Source: Puia sp. (lineage in GTDB: Bacteria; Bacteroidota; Bacteroidia; Chitinophagales; Chitinophagaceae). From it: 64,000 nt of DNA. Below, one piece after another: positions 58,036 to 64,000 of the stretch. The notes beneath the pieces are model-generated. The model searched no databases and was not told the DNA's origin. It saw only the letters and a list, made by a program, of their open reading frames with translations. How positions within the stretch are numbered: position 1 is the first letter of the stretch; the number at the start of each line of letters is the position of its first letter. Where the stretch lies: the NCBI GenBank assembly GCA_031292515.1, contig JARLGZ010000247.1, positions 104,193 to 168,192 on the forward strand. The letters run 5' to 3'. A program made the position numbers and the translations under genes.

Positions 58036-58642
58036 CTTTATCGTTACTATTTCATGCGACGTCGTTGAAATATATTTAAAAGGTAAGAAATTTACTCACT
58101 CGCTTCAATCGATAGATCGATTTTCGCCTATTGGTGGAGGATATCGAGGTCGAACCGGTGACCTCTAAAATGCATGCAAAAGTTCTTAATTAGCCCGAGG
58201 TAAGGGTCTATTGCTGTAATTAATGCGATATGCCGGTCATACGACCCCGAAAATCAGGTTGGCGTTGTGGAATAGTGAAAAATAGGAAAGTTCACGTAAT
58301 TATGAAAAATTAGTTGCTTCTGCTCAAGTGGACAAAATCTTGTACGTGATTTGTACGTCTGGCTTTATAAGTCTTTGATAAATAATGTGTTTCATTTTTT
58401 GTATTGGGAAGTAGCCTCATTTTCCTTTCTTATCCCTTCCTTGTAAATGCTTGATTATATTGAGTTTTATTTTCTCATTTCTTCACTTTTTGGCTTTTTC
58501 TGACATTATATTTGTTGCCCGGCTGTTGCCCAAACGCAATTTTTTGTTGCCCAATCCGTTTTAGACAGCAATTGGGAGAAATTATGCTACATACAGCTAC
58601 AAATAGCTACTAATAGCAACTATTAACAACATAATCAATACC

Positions 58643-58990
58643 ATGAGTAGTAATATCAGGATAGAAAAGACTTGCCAGTACTGCGGGGTAAAATTTATCG
58701 CTAAGACTACCGTTACTAAATTCTGCTCAGACAATTGTGCAAAAAGGGCGTATAAGGCCAGAAACAGGGATGAGAAGATTCAGGGCGCTATTTATAAAGA
58801 AGAGCTAGAAAAGGTATTTAACCCTGAAATCAAGGAAAGGGACTTCTTGAGTATCCGGGAGACCTGCCAACTGATCGGAATGAGCCGATGGACGATATAC
58901 AGACTTATTAGCAGCGGAAAGTTAATAGCTCATAAAATCGGGAATCGTACCATCATTACACGTATCGATATCAACAACCTTTTTAAATAA
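58643..58990 (+). CDS. Excisionase-like HTH protein with N-terminal zinc ribbon
   Basis: CQYCGVKF…KFCSDNCAKRAYKARNR then FLSIRETCQLIGMSRWTIYRLISSGKLIAHKIGNRTIITRIDI. Confidence 0.8.
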   Translation: MSSNIRIEKTCQYCGVKFIAKTTVTKFCSDNCAKRAYKARNRDEKIQGAIYKEELEKVFNPEIKERDFLSIRETCQLIGMSRWTIYRLISSGKLIAHKIGNRTIITRIDINNLFK

Positions 58991-58997
58991 AAAGCTC

Positions 58998-60545
58998 ATG
59001 AGCATAGAACTAAGGCAACGTAAAAAAGGCAAGAAAATCAGCCTTTATCTTGATTGTTATTATGAGGGGAAAAGGAACTATGAATACTTAAAGCTCTATT
59101 TATTCCCTGAACCCGAAAATGGCAAGTTGGCAGCAGAGAACAAGTTGCATAATAGAAATACGCTGAAGTTGGCTGAAGCGATTAAGGCTAGAAGAATGGT
59201 AGAATTTCAAAATGGTTTATATGGTTTTCAGGATAGACAGAAAGCGAAGGGTAGTTTCCTAAATTATATGGAAATATTGGCCGAAAAAAGAAGAGACAGT
59301 GATGGGAATTATGGGAACTGGATCAGTACGATAAAACAATTAAGGGAGTTTGAAAAAAAAGATATCTCCTTTGCCGAGATAAATAAACAATGGTTGGAGA
59401 GTTGGCAGGAATATTTGAAAACCAAAGCCAAAACAAAATCGGAAAAGAGGTTATCTGCCAATACGCAATTTTCGTACTATTCAAAAACAGTTGCGGCGAT
59501 CAAGGAGGCTATTAGAGATGGTATTATCAAGAACGATCCATCTGCCGAGCTGGACAGGATTAAGCAGGAAGATGTAAACAGGGAGTTTTTAACGTACGAC
59601 GAATTAAAAAAAGTAGCTCAATATGAATGCGATGTTCCCCTGTTAAAAGAAGCGTTCCTTTTCAGTGCTTTAACAGGTCTTCGATGGGGTGATATTGAGA
59701 AATTGCAATGGGGCGAAGTCCAACATTCGGCAGAAAACGGGTATTATATTCGATTGAGGCAAGAAAAAACGAATGGCTTTATAACATTACCCATTGGTGA
59801 ACAGGCAAGATCCTTATTAGGAAAGGAGAAGGGAATAGAGGATTTAGTTTTTGAAGGATTAAGGTACTCAGCATGGAACAACTCGAAAATTAAAGATTGG
59901 ATATCGAAGGCAGGAATACAAAAAAATATAACTTTTCATTGTGCCAGACATACCTATGCAACCTTGCTTATTACTAAGGGGGTTGATATTTATACGGTAT
60001 CTAAATTGCTAGGCCATAAGAGCATTAAGAATACTGAGATATATGCAAAGATTGTCGATGAAAAGAAGATAGAGGCTGGGCTTTCCCCTTTTAACCCCGA
60101 AAGTGTGGCTATCGAAGCAGGGAGGCTGATGTTATTACGAATTCATGAGTTAATGAAGATGGATGTAGATTTTGCGTTTGAAACTACCCTGGCTACCAGG
60201 AGCTACGTTTCTTTGGTCAAAGCCGCTCAAGAAGGCGGGTATAGGGTTAAACTTCTTTTTATCTGGCTCGATTCTCCTTTAACAGCCATACAACGAGTCG
60301 CCGATCGCGTCGCTGAAGGCGGTCATAATATTCCCAAGGACATTATCGAACGTCGTTATTTTAGAGGTATTTTTAACCTGATCAATTTGTATATACCGGT
60401 CTGTGATAGTTGGATAGTTGTCAATAATAAGAATGTTGTCCCGGAAATGATCGCCAAAGGAAGCCTTGATGAGGAAAATATGATTCTAAATCATTATATT
60501 TGGGATGTAATTAATGCTCAAAGTAAAGCATATGGAAATCAATAA
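58998..60545 (+). CDS. Tyrosine recombinase/integrase fused in frame to a zeta-toxin C-terminal remnant
   Basis: Integrase motifs ALTGLRWGDIEKL, HCARHTYATLLITKG, LLGHKSIKNTEIYAKI; then GLSPFNPESVAIEAGRLML…FAFETTLATRSY…RVADRVAEGGHNIPKDIIERRYFRG typical of zeta toxins. Confidence 0.85.
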   Translation: MSIELRQRKKGKKISLYLDCYYEGKRNYEYLKLYLFPEPENGKLAAENKLHNRNTLKLAEAIKARRMVEFQNGLYGFQDRQKAKGSFLNYMEILAEKRRDSDGNYGNWISTIKQLREFEKKDISFAEINKQWLESWQEYLKTKAKTKSEKRLSANTQFSYYSKTVAAIKEAIRDGIIKNDPSAELDRIKQEDVNREFLTYDELKKVAQYECDVPLLKEAFLFSALTGLRWGDIEKLQWGEVQHSAENGYYIRLRQEKTNGFITLPIGEQARSLLGKEKGIEDLVFEGLRYSAWNNSKIKDWISKAGIQKNITFHCARHTYATLLITKGVDIYTVSKLLGHKSIKNTEIYAKIVDEKKIEAGLSPFNPESVAIEAGRLMLLRIHELMKMDVDFAFETTLATRSYVSLVKAAQEGGYRVKLLFIWLDSPLTAIQRVADRVAEGGHNIPKDIIERRYFRGIFNLINLYIPVCDSWIVVNNKNVVPEMIAKGSLDEENMILNHYIWDVINAQSKAYGNQ

Positions 60546-60717
60546 GTCAGAACTTGATGAGTTTGCCGACAAAGTCTTGCAAGGGATGACCGAAGCGTCA
60601 CGTAAGTTAGTAGAGGAAAGCGCTGCAAACGGGCGTTCGCTTGTCATTTCTGAAGACGGCGAAGTCAAAAGAATTCCCGCCAAAGATTTATTGCCCCGAG
60701 TTTCCGGAAAGGGTTGA
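60532..60717 (+). CDS. Small protein overlapping the end of the zeta remnant (possible zeta-partner/antitoxin)
   Basis: MEINKSELDEFADKVLQGMTEASRKLVEES…; overlaps the previous stop. Confidence 0.5.
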   Translation: MEINKSELDEFADKVLQGMTEASRKLVEESAANGRSLVISEDGEVKRIPAKDLLPRVSGKG

Positions 60718-60940
60718 TTTTTGTTACTAATCTGCCACCAATTCCTCTAAAACACCCTAAAAACCGGGCGTTTTCATTTTCTGTATTGTCACCTGTAAAC
60801 ATTAAGCTAATTAATGTTACAAACTGATAATCAATAGGGGAGATTATTGGCGAAATTTTGATGGTATCAGCAAGTTCTGGGAAAGAAAATGAAAAAAGGT
60901 AAAGCGTAGAGCGGGAATCAAATGGTCAGCGGCACTCTAT

Positions 60941-61690
60941 TCACGCTTGCGAAATAAGGTAATGATAGCTCTTTGTAAAATCTGACTTGACGTTCTTACA
61001 AAGATGCTTTGCCCAAGCAGGGGCATTTTCCCCTCGGAGCCTCGCAAAAAGCGCTAAGACGTATCCCCAATCCATTTGAGTCAAGTACCCTGACTTTCGC
61101 CAACCATGAGAGTGGAAATCCTGATGGGTGGTAAAGGCGGCATTGGCATTGAAGATGCCGAGACCAAAAATGACTGTATTGACATCTGTCAGTTGCTCGT
61201 CATTTTCCAGTAGACGTTCCTCCCCTAATAATTTGATGTGTGACAGCTCGTGGGCAAGCGTTGCGATCATAAACTCTGGTTTCCGAAGCTTTTTTTCCTC
61301 CAGCGCAATATGAAATTTCCCATCGTCCTGGCGGCCCATATAGCGGCCACTAGCTGATTTGACGCCATCTCCTTTTTTCTCACCGGTGGTGAAGATGCTA
61401 TGGCCGAGATCTCCTGTGGATATTTCACGGATGCCTTCTTCATAAAAGAGAAGCTCGATCTCTGCGGGGTCGATCTCCATCTGGCGGGCGATGATGTCGC
61501 GTCCGGTCTGAGGGTTACCGTTGTACTGGATGGGAAAATCGGTGTGATGGGGTATCAGGACGCGGCGCTCCCGGATCGAGTCTTTGCCGAAAGTGCCGAC
61601 TAGCCAATCGAAGGCATGTTCAAGCCATTCACGCCTTTGTTCCGGTATGGGGCATGGGGGTTTTCGATCTTTTTTTGAAAAGCCAAACAT
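60941..61690 (-). CDS. Hypothetical protein with HExxH zinc-protease-like motif
   Basis: FMIATLAHELSHIKLLGEERLLENDEQLTD. Confidence 0.55.
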   Translation of the reverse strand: MFGFSKKDRKPPCPIPEQRREWLEHAFDWLVGTFGKDSIRERRVLIPHHTDFPIQYNGNPQTGRDIIARQMEIDPAEIELLFYEEGIREISTGDLGHSIFTTGEKKGDGVKSASGRYMGRQDDGKFHIALEEKKLRKPEFMIATLAHELSHIKLLGEERLLENDEQLTDVNTVIFGLGIFNANAAFTTHQDFHSHGWRKSGYLTQMDWGYVLALFARLRGENAPAWAKHLCKNVKSDFTKSYHYLISQA

Positions 61691-61806
61691 CGATGGTCAA
61701 GATACAAAAATTGTCAATTCCTTCTATAATTCGTTTTTTAGGGTGATCTAACTTTCGGAGAATTGCTTACTTTTAATAAGGGAGGTGTTACCATGAATTT
61801 TTTGCG

Positions 61807-62463
61807 TTGGACAAAAGGGATTTTCGTGCCAGGGTTAAAAAAAACAACACACCAGTTTGGGTGGCTAGGGATGCAGCGGGGCAGGCCGAGACTCTGAAGG
61901 ACAGGTATGGGGAAGATTTTATAGCTTTTCTATACCGGCGGGACTTGTATGAGGTTCTTAACCGAGAAACCTTGGCGCTTTTGCAACCAAACGGAAACAA
62001 TAATTTTTTGGATCACGGCTACTGGAACGATAAACATCCCTTTAACTTCCCCGGCCCTTTCTATACGGGACAGACGGATACCTGCGGTACGGGCGTACCT
62101 GTGGCGCCGGACAATGTACTGTTTGACGGATATTGCTGCGAGTACGTCTTTCGGCAACCGAGAAACTATACGGAATTAATAGGCGTTATGGACGCCGCCG
62201 CGATAGAAGTCTTAGATAGTTATGCTTGCGACGGGAACAGGCATTGGACGTGGCAGACGTGCCGCGAATGGTGGCGAGATAGGGACGAGCTCATTCATTA
62301 CCTGCTCCATGACCCGGAATATTTGAAAGCAAATGGGGAAAGGGGAATGCTATATGTTGACTATCTGAATTCGGCTGCAAAGCAGGACCTTCAAAAATAT
62401 TGCTTCTTCCCGGAAAACGATTCCTATCCATCGGAGGATGTAATGCGGTTGCCGGAATTATGA
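61807..62463 (+). CDS. Hypothetical protein (218 aa)
   Basis: Intact ORF. Confidence 0.5.
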   Translation: MDKRDFRARVKKNNTPVWVARDAAGQAETLKDRYGEDFIAFLYRRDLYEVLNRETLALLQPNGNNNFLDHGYWNDKHPFNFPGPFYTGQTDTCGTGVPVAPDNVLFDGYCCEYVFRQPRNYTELIGVMDAAAIEVLDSYACDGNRHWTWQTCREWWRDRDELIHYLLHDPEYLKANGERGMLYVDYLNSAAKQDLQKYCFFPENDSYPSEDVMRLPEL

Positions 62464-62728
62464 AGGTTTCTATATCATCCACGTCATAAAAGAAGGCTGA
62501 CTTCTGCCGAATTAATCGGCAAACATAATAAATCAGGTTACTAATTTGGGACTAAAATTGGGAAAACCCGCAATTGATGGGCATTTTTCATTTTCGGTAT
62601 TGTCACCAGATAATATTAAACAAATTGATTTTATGAATTGATTATCAGCATGGGTATTCATTGGCGAAATAATAATCACAACGAGATGTTCCGGGAGAGA
62701 AATTACTGATTACTTAGATTTATGCAAG

Positions 62729-63169
62729 ATGGGCATTATAAATCAGCCTGAAAATAGCAAGCTAATTTCCCTACTAAATAAGTGGGCAAAGGACATGTCG
62801 AAAGACAACTATGTTAAAGTGAGAAAGGAATTGATGGATGGAAACGCATTTCTGATGCTTACAACAGGTAAGAATGAAGCAATTCCAGAAGGGTGGAATT
62901 CATATTCGGAACCGTCATGCATTAAGTTAGGCAGCGTCTATACTGTGGACGGAATTAGGGTATTGGGTGTATTTACGGATTCAGATTCCGTTTTACGATG
63001 GTCAAAAGGTAAACAAGTCCATTGTACTTCTCTTCGCTCTCAGGCTGTGTTTGAGATTTGCGAGCGAAATGGGATTAAAAGAATTGTCATTAATAGTGGT
63101 TCGGACAATATATTCCCCATGAGCTATTACTTAGAGGGTGAAGTCCCAAAGGACGAGAAATATTGGTAA
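62729..63169 (+). CDS. SseB-N-terminal-domain-like protein
   Basis: VRVLGVFTDSDSVLRWSKG…FEICERNGIKRIVINSGSDNIFPM pattern. Confidence 0.5.
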   Translation: MGIINQPENSKLISLLNKWAKDMSKDNYVKVRKELMDGNAFLMLTTGKNEAIPEGWNSYSEPSCIKLGSVYTVDGIRVLGVFTDSDSVLRWSKGKQVHCTSLRSQAVFEICERNGIKRIVINSGSDNIFPMSYYLEGEVPKDEKYW

Positions 63170-63283
63170 ATTGTTGTGTAGGATGCTTATTTGTTTGATA
63201 AACAGATATTTAGAGGAGAAGTTTTTTCGAAAATGACACAATGAAAAATCGTAAATTTGTGATAAACAATAATACTCGTTAAT

Positions 63284-63535
63284 ATGAAGGCCGGAGCCAT
63301 AAGAGATAGATTATACGATTACATCAGGGTGGCTGATGATGAAAAAATTAAAGCCATTTATATGATGTTGGAAGATGATATTGCGGAACAGATCGAATGG
63401 TGGAATAATCCTGTTCTCGTTTCCGAATTGGAAAAAGAATACGAATCATGGGATTCCGGGAAAGACAGGGGTTATTCGCTGGCAGATATTAAAACTGAAA
63501 TAGCCAGTCGTAAGGGAAAAAAGCATGGTAGATGA
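63284..63535 (+). CDS. Antitoxin of a RelB/ParD-like addiction module
   Basis: 83 aa ending YSLADIKTEIASRKGKKHGR; stop overlaps the toxin start. Confidence 0.7.
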   Translation: MKAGAIRDRLYDYIRVADDEKIKAIYMMLEDDIAEQIEWWNNPVLVSELEKEYESWDSGKDRGYSLADIKTEIASRKGKKHGR

Positions 63536-63834
63536 CCTACAAGATTGAGTTTCTGCCGCGTGCCCGGAAAGAACTTTTGGACGCCTGGGATTGGTACGAT
63601 GACAGATGGAGCGATTTAGGCGATAGGTTCATGCGTGAGATTGAAAAGAAACTGCAGCAGATCGAGAAAACGCCAGAGCGGTATACGGAACGCAGAAAGG
63701 GTTTTCGTCAGACCAAAATTAATGTTTTCCCCTACCTGATTAATCGGATACAAAAGCGAAAAAAAATCATTGCAATAAGTTCTATTTTCCACACTAGCAG
63801 AAATCCCAGGAAAAAATATACGGGGAGCAAATAA
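63532..63834 (+). CDS. RelE/ParE-family toxin
   Basis: YKIEFLPRARKELLDAWDWYDDRWSDLGDRFMREIEKKLQQIEKTPERYTERRKGFRQTKINVFPYLI. Confidence 0.8.
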   Translation: MTYKIEFLPRARKELLDAWDWYDDRWSDLGDRFMREIEKKLQQIEKTPERYTERRKGFRQTKINVFPYLINRIQKRKKIIAISSIFHTSRNPRKKYTGSK

Positions 63835-64000
63835 ATTACAAGCTCGTGAGTACGTTCTACGAGGCTGTAAAGTAAACTGTGTCAAAGTCCTTAAATAAGA
63901 GGAACTTTAAACACAGTAAATATGAAAAAGACAAACAAGCCATTCGAGTTCGACTATGAGGAGGTGAAGAATAAGGCACTTGCCCAACTCAAAACAGGTA

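Noticed and set aside
1-64000. tRNA, rRNA or CRISPR arrays
   Set aside because: None recognised by eye; a tRNAscan/Infernal/CRISPR search was not possible here.

Overview
This 64-kb window looks like Bacteroidota DNA: several TAnnTTTG promoter motifs, no clear Shine-Dalgarno sequences, and Chitinophaga-like gene families. Most of it appears to be one integrative mobilizable or conjugative element. Its right end is at about 60.07 kb, inside a zeta-toxin gene. Its left end probably lies outside the window.

Contents, left to right:
- DUF932 protein (partial)
- RHS/YD-repeat cluster with a lipase-like C-terminal domain and a small membrane protein
- two SSBs and a PRTRC gene cluster
- many small ORFs preceded by large hairpins
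- candidate oriT, MobC-like protein, relaxase and VirD4/TraG-like coupling protein
- sigma factors and a TonB-type receptor
- a duplicated sensor/histidine kinase/response regulator module
- a Hachiman-like pair (HamA/HamB)
- a seven-gene operon built around a long prokaryotic Argonaute
- a divergent TIR protein
- tyrosine integrase fused in frame to a zeta-toxin remnant
- chromosomal flank with a type II TA pair

Two observations stand out.
(1) Six dispersed, covarying hairpins each precede a small leading-region gene. In 5 of 6, a TAnnTTTG (-7) motif sits at the stem base in an orientation that drives the downstream gene only if the BOTTOM strand is single-stranded and folded. This is the geometry of an Frpo/ssi-type single-strand promoter. 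It agrees with the positions of the candidate oriT, the SSBs and the mob genes.
(2) The operon encodes a Pif1-like helicase, sigma factor, HTH protein, Cas4-like nuclease, catalytic-looking pAgo, a small protein and a gluzincin. It is a candidate undescribed defence system.

All calls come from reading the sequence. No database search or folding program was run.
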